Counted from the first letter of the stretch, positions 8,148-16,896 are shown. The stretch is 64,000 nt of DNA from QQWI01 sp964522015 (GCA_964522015.1 CAZFST010000018.1:23122-87121); one strand, 5' to 3'. The notes: generated from the letters alone by a model not told the origin. A program made the numbers and translations.

Positions 8148-8414
8148 TTATTTTCTTAAGCCAAGTTTTGCAATCAAAACTCTGTATCTTTCGATATCTT
8201 TTGATTTCAAGTAGTTCAAAAGGTTTCTTCTGTGACCAACCATTTTAAGAAGACCTCTTCTTGAGTGGTGATCTTTGTGGTGAGCGCCTAAATGCTCATT
8301 AAGTTCTGCGATTCTGCTTGTAAGAATTGCAACTTGAACTTCTGGAGAACCAGTGTCCCCTTCTTTAATACCGAATTCTTTGATAACTGCTTCTTTTTTG
8401 TCTTTTGTAATCAT
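8148..8414 (-). CDS. rpsO: 30S ribosomal protein S15
   Basis: An 88-residue S15, the standard length, which binds the central domain of 16S rRNA early in 30S assembly. The conserved GDTGSPEVQVA segment and the HHSRRGLL...RRNLLNYL block are clear. AGGAGG sits six bases before the ATG. It has its own promoter overlapping the ribF stop codon and its own terminator, so it is expressed separately from pnp. Confidence 0.98.
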   Translation of the reverse strand: MITKDKKEAVIKEFGIKEGDTGSPEVQVAILTSRIAELNEHLGAHHKDHHSRRGLLKMVGHRRNLLNYLKSKDIERYRVLIAKLGLRK

Positions 8415-8501
8415 GTGATGCCTCCTAAAATGTAATTGCCCAAGGCTGTCGCTGCGTAAAGAGTTGGAGTGTCTCAGAACATAGCAACAGTCGACTAAAG
8501 C

Positions 8502-8510
8502 ATTATATCA
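8502..8510 (-). promoter_or_regulatory. Extended -10 promoter of rpsO
   Basis: On the minus strand TGATATAAT gives a perfect -10 with the TG extension; no good -35 lies 16-18 bp upstream. It overlaps the last codons of ribF and would give an ~80-nt rpsO leader. Confidence 0.55.
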
Positions 8511-9519
8511 CAGAATGGTGCCTTTGAATAGGATGAACCTCAAAGTATTTACGGGTTTCTAGAACATCTTTTTCAATCCATTCTTTTAATTCATCAATTC
8601 CTGAAAACTTGAGTTCATCTCTGATTCTCGCCCTAAAATACACCTTGATACGTTGATGATAAAGGGTTTGATTAAAGTCTAAAATATAGGTCTCTAAATT
8701 AAACTCTTCTTGTTCAAAAGTTGGATTATAGCCCACATTAGTGACGCTTAAAAAAAATGCATCCCCCACTTGGGTTTCAGTGACATACACTCCCGATTTA
8801 ATCAGGGTCATATTAGGACTGATTTTTAAATTCGCCGTTGGAAATCCAATGGTACGCCCAAGTTGTTTACCCGGATGCACCACTCCAGAGACCCAGTGGT
8901 GGCGACCTAACAGGGCATTCGCCCCAAGGATATCTCCATCCCGCAAATGACTGCGAATCCGTGTGGAACTCACCGCTCCTGTATCATCAGAAATCGCACC
9001 AACCACATGGCAAGTAAAGCCATAACTTTTATGAACGGACATGAGCCAAGCGACATCCCCTGCTCCGCCAGCCCCGAATTTAAAATTATACCCCACCGTT
9101 AAATGTGCCATTTTAAGTTCACTGCACAAGAAGGTTAGAAATTGCTCCCGTGGCATTTGTTGAATGGCTTCATTAAAGGGCACAATCCATAGATTTTCCA
9201 CACCCAACGTTTCAAAGAGTTCAATTTTATCGTCAATAGATAAAATCCGCTCTTCTTGACTGCCCAATCCTCCAAGAGAAGAACTGCTAAGAGCACCGCT
9301 TGTCATGGTCTGGATTTCTTTTGAAACAAGCCGATTAAACAACTTGGGAAGATTTGAAAATGTAAAGACTGATGCATCATAATCCATGGCTTTAGCCGTA
9401 TTGAGCATGGTCTGAATCACTTGTTGGTGCCCTAAATGTACACCGTCAAAGGTACCCAGGGCAATGGCCGTAGCCCTACCAGGTCTGAAACTGCCATTTA
9501 AATTCTTGATCACTTTCAT
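8503..9519 (-). CDS. ribF: Bifunctional riboflavin kinase / FMN adenylyltransferase
   Basis: A 338-residue enzyme converting riboflavin to FMN and then FAD. The N-terminal nucleotidyltransferase carries GTFDGVHLGH (22-31) and SSTRIR. The C-terminal kinase carries GFPTANL and the usual beta-barrel segments. It is somewhat longer than typical homologues (about 310) because residues ~66-92 hold a Ser/Gly-rich insertion, and the usual TFDPHP segment reads TFSNLP. Its start overlaps the truB stop by four bases (ATGA), so it is the last gene of the rimP-nusA-infB operon. Confidence 0.93.
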   Translation of the reverse strand: MKVIKNLNGSFRPGRATAIALGTFDGVHLGHQQVIQTMLNTAKAMDYDASVFTFSNLPKLFNRLVSKEIQTMTSGALSSSSLGGLGSQEERILSIDDKIELFETLGVENLWIVPFNEAIQQMPREQFLTFLCSELKMAHLTVGYNFKFGAGGAGDVAWLMSVHKSYGFTCHVVGAISDDTGAVSSTRIRSHLRDGDILGANALLGRHHWVSGVVHPGKQLGRTIGFPTANLKISPNMTLIKSGVYVTETQVGDAFFLSVTNVGYNPTFEQEEFNLETYILDFNQTLYHQRIKVYFRARIRDELKFSGIDELKEWIEKDVLETRKYFEVHPIQRHHSVI

Positions 9520-10421
9520 GGCAGCCTCCTAAAATCCTCTATATGCCAAAACAACTGCTTCATGTAGATACCATCCGCAGTCCCCAGAGCGATACCCAAC
9601 AAGTTTCCATCCCAATAAATAGCATAATGTGCATCTACCAAGAGTTTCGAGGCATTAAACCGCATCAAATTCACCTTAACCCCATGACAAACATACCTTG
9701 CATGGACTTCATCCAATACAATTTTAGGATAATGTTCAAACATTAGAGTGACTGGCAGAAGGTGCTCAGCTAAAGATGGGGATTCTAAAAGTTGGTCTAA
9801 GGGTTTACTTTGCTCTTGGGTAAACACACCTGTTTTGAGACGCCTCAGGGCTGTCATGGTGCCAAGGGTGCCCAGTCGCTTCGCGATATCCACGCATAAA
9901 GTCCGTATATAGGTCCCACGAGAACAGCTCACATCAAAATGGATAAAAGGATGGTCGTAATGACTGTTATCAAGAGAAAATATTTTTAGCTTTGAAGGCT
10001 CCCGGTGGACCACTTGACCTTTTCTTGCAAGGCTATAAAGTTTTTTGCCATCGATTTTTTTAGCCGAATACATGGGTGGCACCTGCATATAATCCCCAAC
10101 CATGGTCTCCAATGCGCTGTAGACCACATTGGGCTCAAATGTTTGGCAATCAGATTCTTCTAATACTGTGCCCCAAATATCTTCTGTATCCGTACTGACA
10201 CCTAGCTTCATGGATACACGATAGATTTTTTGAGTATCTTCCAAAAAGGCAAAAGCCTTGGTGGCCCTTCCAATAGCAAGGGGCAATACCCCTGTCACAT
10301 TGGGATCCAAGGTACCCGCGTGACCAATTTTGGTACCTTTCGGTAGTTGTCGTTTGATTTTATAGACCACATCAGCTGATGTCATACCAACTGGTTTGTC
10401 TATGACTAAAAAGCCTTCCAT
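9516..10421 (-). CDS. truB: tRNA pseudouridine(55) synthase
   Basis: A 301-residue enzyme that isomerises U55 in the T-psi-C loop of tRNAs. The catalytic aspartate D39 lies in HAGTLDPNVTGVLPL, a slight variant of the usual GTLDPxATG. The SAKKIDGKKLY and CSRGTYIRTL segments that shape the active site are present, and a PUA-like region closes the C-terminus. It overlaps nrnA by one base upstream and ribF by four downstream, so the three are tightly coupled. Confidence 0.95.
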   Translation of the reverse strand: MEGFLVIDKPVGMTSADVVYKIKRQLPKGTKIGHAGTLDPNVTGVLPLAIGRATKAFAFLEDTQKIYRVSMKLGVSTDTEDIWGTVLEESDCQTFEPNVVYSALETMVGDYMQVPPMYSAKKIDGKKLYSLARKGQVVHREPSKLKIFSLDNSHYDHPFIHFDVSCSRGTYIRTLCVDIAKRLGTLGTMTALRRLKTGVFTQEQSKPLDQLLESPSLAEHLLPVTLMFEHYPKIVLDEVHARYVCHGVKVNLMRFNASKLLVDAHYAIYWDGNLLGIALGTADGIYMKQLFWHIEDFRRLP

Positions 10422-11380
10422 CAGTTCTCATCTCCAACAATGCCATCGATGATGGTCAGTGCTTCTTCAAGGGTGCATGCTAGGGAAAAACCCGCCGCAT
10501 TCTTGTGACCGCCACCGCCATAGGCTAATGCGATCTTAGAAACATCCACATCGCCAATCGAACGCATACTAATTTTAATTTCTTGGGGGCTAATTTCTTT
10601 AATTAATAGTACAGTGTCAATGTGTTCAATATCTCGAATCCGTTCAACAAGCCCATCGGATTCTGTCATATGAGCATTGGTCATTTCAAGCATTTCCAAG
10701 GTCACAAAGGCCCTGGCCACATGGCCGCTCGGATAAATATGGAGCTGAGATAAACTCATGGCATGGAGCTTTAATTTAGAAGGGGGTTCGCTGTGGTAAA
10801 GATTAAGGGAAATCCAATCCCGTCTAATGCCGACTTCCAATAGCTCCGCAACAATTCTGTGGGTTCTTGGGGTTGTATTGGCATACTTAAAGCTGCCTGT
10901 ATCAGAAGAAATGGCTACATATAGGGCCTCTGCCATGTCCTGTGTTAATTGGACACCCCAGTGCTTAAGGAGGGCAAATATGATTTCACCGGTTGAAGAC
11001 GCCTCAATATCCACCACCTTCACATCCCCAAACCCCAAGTTTGTCACATGGTGATCAATGTTCCATAGGACCTTGTTCTCTGTTAAGAATTGTCTTTGCG
11101 CCAAGCGATTTAGATCGCTTAGATCCACAGACATGCAGGTGTCAGGCTCAACACCCAGAGCTGCAAAGGCTTCAAGGGATAGGATGTTTTCATTTAAGAA
11201 TGCAATATCTTTTGGTAGCGTGTCATCCAAAACAATATAGGCTTCTTTGCCCAGTTGTTTTAACCCCAAAAAAAGGGCCACACAAGACCCGATGGTATCA
11301 CCATCGGGCATTGTGTGGGGAAGTATGACCACGCTATGGGTATTACTTAAACTTGTCTTGTCCATCATCGTCATCATCAT
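10421..11380 (-). CDS. nrnA: DHH-family oligoribonuclease / pAp phosphatase (NrnA)
   Basis: A 319-residue DHH-DHHA1 phosphoesterase. NrnA homologues degrade 2-5-nt RNA to mononucleotides and dephosphorylate 3'-phosphoadenosine 5'-phosphate. The metal-binding motifs HTMPDGD, NIDHH and SSDTGSFKY are present, and the DHHA1 domain ends in GGGGHKNAAGF. Start choice is unusual: ATG at 11380, preceded by GAGGAAAC, opens the run MMMTMMDK and lies 38 bp inside rbfA. B. subtilis NrnA is 313 residues, which supports this start. Its place between rbfA and truB is typical of Clostridia. Confidence 0.92.
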   Translation of the reverse strand: MMMTMMDKTSLSNTHSVVILPHTMPDGDTIGSCVALFLGLKQLGKEAYIVLDDTLPKDIAFLNENILSLEAFAALGVEPDTCMSVDLSDLNRLAQRQFLTENKVLWNIDHHVTNLGFGDVKVVDIEASSTGEIIFALLKHWGVQLTQDMAEALYVAISSDTGSFKYANTTPRTHRIVAELLEVGIRRDWISLNLYHSEPPSKLKLHAMSLSQLHIYPSGHVARAFVTLEMLEMTNAHMTESDGLVERIRDIEHIDTVLLIKEISPQEIKISMRSIGDVDVSKIALAYGGGGHKNAAGFSLACTLEEALTIIDGIVGDEN

Positions 11381-11771
11381 GTGTTTCCTCTGGTCCATCA
11401 TCCGGTTGAGTTTCCTCAGGTCCATGGGTCTTTTTAACCTCATTGATGAGCTGGGACATACGTACACTGTGTTCAATTGACGTATCCAGCTTAAAAATTG
11501 GTTCAGGCGTATATCTCAAAGAAATATTATTGCCTATGGCCTTTCTGATAAAACCCTTTGCACGGGTTAGCGCTGCAAGTGTTTCATGAGCTTTTTCGTC
11601 ATCGCCTAAAACGCTGATATAAATATTCACAAATCTTAAATCATTGGTTGTCTCAACACGGGTTATGCTGGTGAGACCAGAGATGCCAGGATCTTTAATA
11701 TCTACTTGCAACATTTGACTGACGAGTTTCTTGATTTCTTCTGAAATCCTGAGTGTGCGATCAAAACGCAT
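11343..11771 (-). CDS. rbfA: Ribosome-binding factor A
   Basis: A 142-residue KH-like protein that assists late maturation of the 30S subunit and 16S 5' processing. The N-terminus (MRFDRTLRISEEIKKL) and the central ISVLGD segment are typical. The protein is longer than most because of an acidic, repetitive tail: GPEETQPDD, GPEETH, then DDDDDG. That tail is encoded by the same DNA that encodes the first residues of nrnA, so its composition may be constrained by the overlap. Confidence 0.93.
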   Translation of the reverse strand: MRFDRTLRISEEIKKLVSQMLQVDIKDPGISGLTSITRVETTNDLRFVNIYISVLGDDEKAHETLAALTRAKGFIRKAIGNNISLRYTPEPIFKLDTSIEHSVRMSQLINEVKKTHGPEETQPDDGPEETHDDDDDGQDKFK

Positions 11772-11786
11772 CTCATCACCGCCTTT

Positions 11787-14600
11787 CTATTTTCTTGGTT
11801 TTTCGACCATGATATACGCTTCAATAATATCATTTTCACGAATATCATTGTAACCTTCTATGCCGATACCACATTCGTAACCTTTTGCAACTTCTTTAAC
11901 GTCGTCCTTAAAGCGCTTAAGTGATGACAGTTTACCATCGTGGATGATGACGCCTTCACGTAATAGACGAACGCTTGCATTACGAGTCACTGTACCCGAA
12001 GTAACATAAGCACCTGCAATTGTACCAGCACCAGGCACCTTAAATGTGGCCCGAACTTGTACTTCGCCAAGTGATTTCTCTTCGAATTCTGGGTCCAGCA
12101 TACCTTTCATGGCAGACTCCACATCATTGATTAACTCGTAGATGATTCGGTAGGTTTTGATTTCAATACCTTCGTTTTTAGCCATTGAAAGAACCATAGC
12201 ACTTGGTCTAACGTTAAAGCCTATAACGATTGTATTTGAAGCTGTTGCCAACATAATATCCGATTCAGTAATGGCACCGATATTCGCATGTTGAATGTTA
12301 ACCTTAACTTCTGCCGTATTGAGTTTAGCCAAAGATTGTTTGATAGCTTCAAGCGAACCGTGTACGTCAGATTTGATAATCAAATTCAGCTCTTTTACTT
12401 TACCAGCTTGAATCTGTTCAAAGATATCTTCAAGTGTTACATGACGCTCAGCGCGGTTCATGATATCAGCTTTAGCTTGAAGTGCTCTTTTTTCAGCGAT
12501 TTTTCTAGCTTCTTTATCAGAATCGATGACAAAGAACTTGTCTCCGGCTTTAGCCACTTCACTCATACCTATAATTTCTACAGCCGTTGAAGGTCCCGCT
12601 TTTTTGATTTTCTTGCCTTTATCACTAAAGAGTGCACGGACACGGCCAGCTGTTGTACCACAAACAAATGGATCGCCCACTTGTAGTGAACCATTTTGAA
12701 TAAGAACTGTGGCAACTGCACCACGTTGAATATCCAAGTTAGCTTCAATGACAGTACCAACTGCATTTCTATCTGGATTGGCTTTGAGTTCAAGCATTTC
12801 TGAAACTAAAAGAACCATCTCTAGAAGGGTATCAATATTTTCACCTTTTAGTGCTGATACTGGAACAGATACGATTTCACCGCCCCAATCCTCTACTAAA
12901 AGTCCTAATTCACTGAGTTCTTGCTTAACCCGTTCTGGGTTAGCGCCAACTTTATCCATCTTGTTGATGGCGATAATAATTGGAACATTTGCAGCCCGGG
13001 CATGGTCAATGGCTTCAATGGTCTGCGGCTTAACACCGTCATCTGCTGCAACCACTAGAATTGCAATGTCAGTGACTTGGGCACCACGTGCACGAAGTGA
13101 TGTGAAGGCTTCGTGACCAGGGGTATCCAAGAAGACAATTTTCTCACCATTGATATAAACTTCAGAAGCACCGATATGCTGTGTGATACCACCGGCTTCT
13201 TTATCAGTAACACTGGTTGAACGAATGGCATCCAATAAAGATGTTTTACCATGGTCAACGTGACCCATAACCGTAACCACTGGGGCACGTTTAACTTGAT
13301 CAACTGACTCATCTTCAAAATCGTATTCAAGAATATCTTCATCGACCACCACTGGTGCTGGCTCGATTTCGATATCAAAATCATTTGCGATTTTCTCTAA
13401 AACAGGATAAGCAACAAAATGATTAATCGCAGCCATAATGCCAAGATTCATCAATTTCAAGATGACTTCGTTATTGGTTTTGTCAATGGCAATGGCAAAA
13501 TCCCCAACTGTCATACGCTCTGGGATGAAGATTTTTGTCTCTTCTACAGCGACTTCAATCACTTCATCTTCTTTATCACGTCTCTTGCCCTGTCTAAACT
13601 TCTTAGTGGTTCTTTGCATGGTCAAAGGCACGCCACCAGACTTATTAGCCTGAGGTCTTTGTGCATTTGTGCCCGCTTGATTTGCTGGAGGCCGTTGCCC
13701 GCCACCTTGTGCAGGTCTTTGCCCACCTGGTCCAGATGATGGTCTTTGCCCACCAGCACCCTGCTGAGGTCTTGGCGCACCTGTGTTACCAGAACCCTGA
13801 GGTCTTGGCGCACCTGTGTTACCAGAACCCTGAGGTCTTGGTGCACCCGTGTTACCAGAACCCTGGGGTCTTGGTGCACCTGTGTTACCAGAACCCTGGG
13901 GTCTTGGCGCACCTGTGTTACCAGAACCCTGTGGTCTTGGCGCACCCGTGTGTCCAGTACCCTGTGGCTTTGGAGCACCCGTGTGTCCAGTACCCTGTGG
14001 CTTTGGAGCACCTGTGTGTCCAGTACCCTGTGGCTTATGGGCACCAGCGCTGCTAGAGCCCTGTGGCTTTGGAGCCCCTGTGCTACCAGTAGCTTGATGT
14101 GGCTTTGCAGGACTTGGCTTATGAGAAGTCGTTGTGCCCCCTGCATGGTAAGCCTGCATCTTTGGCGCTGGCGCTGCAGTTGTAGCTGCAGCTATTGGCG
14201 CAGCAGTTGTTGATGCAGGAGCAGCTGTTGCCGCTGGCGCTTCTGCGGTTTTAACCACTTCTGCCGATTTTGGTGCAGTTGCTGTGCTATCTGCTGCTAC
14301 TGGAGTCGCTGCTTCAGTTTGTACAGCCACTTCTTTTGCTTTATGAGGCTTATGCGCCTCTTTTTCTTTTGTAGCTTTTGGCGCAGTCGCTGTTGTAGTT
14401 GCTTGTGGCGCTTCTGTGTTTGCTGCTGTATTTGTTACCGGTGTTGCGTTAAATGTTTTTGTCAATTTATCTACCCAATCATCTTCCAGGCCGTCCATAT
14501 GTGTGTGAGCCCCGTGGCCCATTTGATGTAACTTGTCAATAAGGTCTTTATTTTGTACATTTAATTGTTTTGCTAACTGGTAAATTCGAATCTTCGACAT
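11787..14600 (-). CDS. infB: Translation initiation factor IF-2
   Basis: A 937-residue GTPase that brings initiator fMet-tRNA to the 30S subunit. Residues 1-50 form the IF2_N domain. Residues ~55-330 are a low-complexity Ala/Pro/Thr/Gly linker that includes ten 11-residue repeats (172-281). A second IF2_N-like module follows at ~360-415. The G domain has GHVDHGKT (446-453), DTPGHE (492-497) and NKMD, followed by domains II-IV. AGGAGG precedes the ATG. The linker is much longer and more repetitive than in Bacillus. Confidence 0.97.
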   Translation of the reverse strand: MSKIRIYQLAKQLNVQNKDLIDKLHQMGHGAHTHMDGLEDDWVDKLTKTFNATPVTNTAANTEAPQATTTATAPKATKEKEAHKPHKAKEVAVQTEAATPVAADSTATAPKSAEVVKTAEAPAATAAPASTTAAPIAAATTAAPAPKMQAYHAGGTTTSHKPSPAKPHQATGSTGAPKPQGSSSAGAHKPQGTGHTGAPKPQGTGHTGAPKPQGTGHTGAPRPQGSGNTGAPRPQGSGNTGAPRPQGSGNTGAPRPQGSGNTGAPRPQGSGNTGAPRPQQGAGGQRPSSGPGGQRPAQGGGQRPPANQAGTNAQRPQANKSGGVPLTMQRTTKKFRQGKRRDKEDEVIEVAVEETKIFIPERMTVGDFAIAIDKTNNEVILKLMNLGIMAAINHFVAYPVLEKIANDFDIEIEPAPVVVDEDILEYDFEDESVDQVKRAPVVTVMGHVDHGKTSLLDAIRSTSVTDKEAGGITQHIGASEVYINGEKIVFLDTPGHEAFTSLRARGAQVTDIAILVVAADDGVKPQTIEAIDHARAANVPIIIAINKMDKVGANPERVKQELSELGLLVEDWGGEIVSVPVSALKGENIDTLLEMVLLVSEMLELKANPDRNAVGTVIEANLDIQRGAVATVLIQNGSLQVGDPFVCGTTAGRVRALFSDKGKKIKKAGPSTAVEIIGMSEVAKAGDKFFVIDSDKEARKIAEKRALQAKADIMNRAERHVTLEDIFEQIQAGKVKELNLIIKSDVHGSLEAIKQSLAKLNTAEVKVNIQHANIGAITESDIMLATASNTIVIGFNVRPSAMVLSMAKNEGIEIKTYRIIYELINDVESAMKGMLDPEFEEKSLGEVQVRATFKVPGAGTIAGAYVTSGTVTRNASVRLLREGVIIHDGKLSSLKRFKDDVKEVAKGYECGIGIEGYNDIRENDIIEAYIMVEKPRK
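13758..14087. repeat. 33-bp tandem repeat within infB
   Basis: Ten in-frame units of 33 bp encode (H/N)TGAP(K/R)PQG(T/S)G. The five central RPQGSG units are nearly identical at DNA level; the outer KPQ units are more diverged. This suggests recent expansion by slippage or unequal recombination from the centre. Confidence 0.93.
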
Positions 14601-14614
14601 AATTGATGCACCTC

Positions 14615-14938
14615 CTACTGCGGATTTTGGCTGTCCGGTTCTTTGGAAAGTGCCAGCACAGAGTCTGCAAAATGCTTATCTGTTATCCCTAATACAGTTC
14701 TATTCACCTTGCCAATGGCAATTGAAAGTTCATCAACTGTAAAAAGTGCTATGCAAGGAATTTTGTAATGCTGACATTTTGCGAGAACTTTTTTCATGGT
14801 GCCCTCAGCCACATCTTTACCGACGAGGCACACCAGGGTTTTCTTTGATTCTATGGATTTGAGAACTTGCTCAGTGCCCGACACTAAGTTGCCAGACTTT
14901 TGTGCAAACCCAAGTAAGGTCAACGCTTTATTTTTCAT
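14615..14938 (-). CDS. ylxQ: L7Ae-family RNA-binding protein (YlxQ)
   Basis: A 107-residue protein of the L7Ae/L30e/S12e fold that binds kink-turn RNA. MKNKALTLLGFAQKSGNLVSG at the start and the VGKDVAEGT segment are typical of YlxQ. The ATG at 14938 has GAGGCG upstream and overlaps rnpM by 11 bp; a TTG 15 bases earlier is less likely. The function of YlxQ is not firmly established; its place between rnpM and infB is conserved in Bacillota. Confidence 0.88.
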   Translation of the reverse strand: MKNKALTLLGFAQKSGNLVSGTEQVLKSIESKKTLVCLVGKDVAEGTMKKVLAKCQHYKIPCIALFTVDELSIAIGKVNRTVLGITDKHFADSVLALSKEPDSQNPQ

Positions 14939-15197
14939 TGTCAATCGCCTCAATTAAAGCCTTCATGACTTCTTCAGACAAAGTCACTTCAAGGGCACGT
15001 TGAATGCCTTTCTTCTTGAGAGCAATGTCTAGACACGCTTTTTTATGACAGATATAGGCGCCACGGCCATGGGCTTTCCCAGTTAAGTCAAGGGTTACTT
15101 GACCCTCTTGGTTTCTGACAACCCGAACTAGCTCCTTTTTGGGAAACTGCTCGTTGCATCCAAGGCACTTTCTAAGCGGGACTTTCTTTGCTTTCAT
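14928..15197 (-). CDS. rnpM: YlxR/RnpM RNA-binding protein
   Basis: An 89-residue basic protein of the DUF448 family. The signature GRGAYIC is present, together with the CLGC and CHKKACL cysteine motifs. In B. subtilis the homologue was reported to bind and modulate RNase P RNA, hence RnpM. ATG at 15197 is preferred over the TTG two codons earlier; it starts two bases after the nusA stop. The family assignment is certain, the biochemical role less so. Confidence 0.88.
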   Translation of the reverse strand: MKAKKVPLRKCLGCNEQFPKKELVRVVRNQEGQVTLDLTGKAHGRGAYICHKKACLDIALKKKGIQRALEVTLSEEVMKALIEAIDNEK

Positions 15198-15199
15198 GA

Positions 15200-16270
15200 T
15201 CAAGCCTCGCCTTCTGCACCAGAAGTCTTTTTCATTGCTTTAAATTGTGCTTGACTCTTAATATCGATTTTCCAACCAGTGAGCTTTGCTGCTAGTCTAG
15301 CGTTTTGACCTTCTTTACCAATTGCCAAAGACAATTGATGATCCGGTACAACCACTAGTGCGCTTCTGTCCCCTGGATTTTCAAATACATCGATGACTTC
15401 AGAAGGGCTAAGTGCATTGGCAATAAAGATTTTAGGATCTTCTGACCAATTGATGATATCAATTTTTTCGCCACGAAGTTCATCCACAACGCTTTGAACC
15501 CGTGTACCCCGTTGACCAACACAAGAACCCACTGCATCGATGTTTGGATCCGCTGCATGGACTGCAATTTTCGTACGTGAGCCAGCTTCTCTAGAAATAC
15601 TTTTAATCTCCACAATACCATCGTGAATTTCTGGTACTTCCAGCTCAAATAAGCGCTTGACTAAACCTGGATGTGTTCTTGAAACCACAACTTGTGGGCC
15701 TTTTGAAGTCTTTTTAACTTCAACAATATAAGTCTTGACCCGACCATTTGGTTCGTACTGTTCACCTGGAATCTGTTCTGAAGGAATCAAAACCGCTTCA
15801 GTTTTTCCAAGATTAACATGTACAATCCCTTTATTGATCCGCTGAACGATACCTGTTACAATTTCTGATTCTCTATTAGAGAATTCATCAAAGATAATAT
15901 TGCGTTCTGCTTCTCTAATCCGCTGAACAACCACTTGTTTAGCAGTTTGCGCTGCGATTCTGCCAAATTCTCTCGGTGTCACTTCTTCTTCAATGATGTC
16001 ACCGATTTGGTAATCTGGATTCATTTCTAAAGCATCCTTCAACAAAATTTCGTCAAAATCCTCTTCAAAGTCATCCACTACTTTTGTTCTAGAAAATACG
16101 CGAATTTCGCCATTGTCTCGGTCTATGGTCACACGAGGATTTGATGATTCCGGGAAATTCTTTTTATAAGCTGTGATCAGGGCGGCTTCAATTGTTTCAA
16201 TCAAAGCATCCTTACTGATGCCTTTTTCTTTTTCAAGTTGCTCTAGGGCATCGATCAATTCATGTTTCAC
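15200..16270 (-). CDS. nusA: Transcription termination/antitermination factor NusA
   Basis: A 356-residue elongation factor that binds RNA polymerase and nascent RNA and enhances pausing and intrinsic termination. It has the N-terminal polymerase-binding domain (~1-125), an S1 domain (~135-200) and two KH domains (~200-345) with VGQRGTRVQ and IGKEGQNARLAAKLTGW. The C-terminal acidic repeats of Proteobacteria are absent, as is usual in Bacillota. It starts with GTG, supported by AGGAGG seven bases upstream. A leader hairpin upstream of rimP may be under NusA control. Confidence 0.97.
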   Translation of the reverse strand: MKHELIDALEQLEKEKGISKDALIETIEAALITAYKKNFPESSNPRVTIDRDNGEIRVFSRTKVVDDFEEDFDEILLKDALEMNPDYQIGDIIEEEVTPREFGRIAAQTAKQVVVQRIREAERNIIFDEFSNRESEIVTGIVQRINKGIVHVNLGKTEAVLIPSEQIPGEQYEPNGRVKTYIVEVKKTSKGPQVVVSRTHPGLVKRLFELEVPEIHDGIVEIKSISREAGSRTKIAVHAADPNIDAVGSCVGQRGTRVQSVVDELRGEKIDIINWSEDPKIFIANALSPSEVIDVFENPGDRSALVVVPDHQLSLAIGKEGQNARLAAKLTGWKIDIKSQAQFKAMKKTSGAEGEA

Positions 16271-16284
16271 GTTTATTCCTCCTC

Positions 16285-16764
16285 TTAAAATCTAAACAAT
16301 AATTTGGCACTAGCGATTTTATCTTTTGGTATCGCTATAACAGTTTCAGTTCTTTCGTCTTCAATCAGGACTTCGCCATTCTCAAACCCCTTTAAAACAC
16401 CTTCAATCATCTTCACACCATTAAGTGGAAAATAAAGTTTGATTTGCGCAAGCTTATCTACGAATTTCTTGAAGTCTTCATCCTTTTTAAGAGGACGTTC
16501 AATACCAGGAGATGATACCTCAAGAATATATTCTTCTTCAATCGGATCAAGAGCATCTAATTTTTCGTTTAAGGCACGGCTGATTGTCTGACAATCATCT
16601 AGTGATACACCACCGTCTTTATCAATGTAAACCCGTAAAAATCTGTGTTTACCCTCTTTGAGAAACTCCACATCCACGAGCTCATAATCTAATTTTTCTT
16701 GAGTATTAATCGCAGTCACTAAATCAGCCACCAAATCAACGACTCTTACTTTTTTTGCCTTCAT
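16285..16764 (-). CDS. rimP: Ribosome maturation factor RimP
   Basis: A 159-residue protein needed for 30S maturation. The LRVYIDKDGGVSLDDC segment and the EVSSPGIERPL motif are diagnostic. The ATG at 16764 follows AGGAGGGCCAGT; an alternative upstream start lacks a ribosome binding site. It is first in the rimP-nusA-rnpM-ylxQ-infB-rbfA-nrnA-truB-ribF operon. Confidence 0.95.
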   Translation of the reverse strand: MKAKKVRVVDLVADLVTAINTQEKLDYELVDVEFLKEGKHRFLRVYIDKDGGVSLDDCQTISRALNEKLDALDPIEEEYILEVSSPGIERPLKKDEDFKKFVDKLAQIKLYFPLNGVKMIEGVLKGFENGEVLIEDERTETVIAIPKDKIASAKLLFRF

Positions 16765-16799
16765 ACTGGCCCTCCTATACAAATGTCATGGTTCACGGA

Positions 16800-16837
16800 C
16801 ATAATAACAACAAAGAGTGGGCCCGAGCCCACTCTTT
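16800..16837 (-). terminator. Hairpin in the rimP-nusA leader (terminator/attenuator)
   Basis: An 11-bp perfect stem (16827-16837 with 16812-16822) and a four-base loop, followed on the minus strand by GTTGTTATTATG. The stem is strong but the U tract is interrupted. It lies downstream of both the polC stop and the rimP promoter, so it can end polC transcripts and also attenuate the nusA operon. Confidence 0.7.
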
Positions 16838-16860
16838 TGTCATAATCTTTAACTCTCAAT

Positions 16861-16889
16861 AGTATAACACAATTCAATTCCAAATGCAA
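16861..16889 (-). promoter_or_regulatory. sigma-A promoter of the rimP-nusA-infB operon
   Basis: Minus strand TTGCAT (16889-16884), 17-bp spacer, TATACT (16866-16861). The -35 begins eight bases after the polC stop codon. Transcription would start near 16855, before the hairpin at 16812-16837. Confidence 0.7.
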
Positions 16890-16896
16890 ATTTTAC

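Noticed and set aside
13622..14213. Several overlapping repetitive frames on both strands within infB
   Set aside because: They are alternative-frame readings of the 33-bp infB repeat, which stays open in many frames because its length is a multiple of three.
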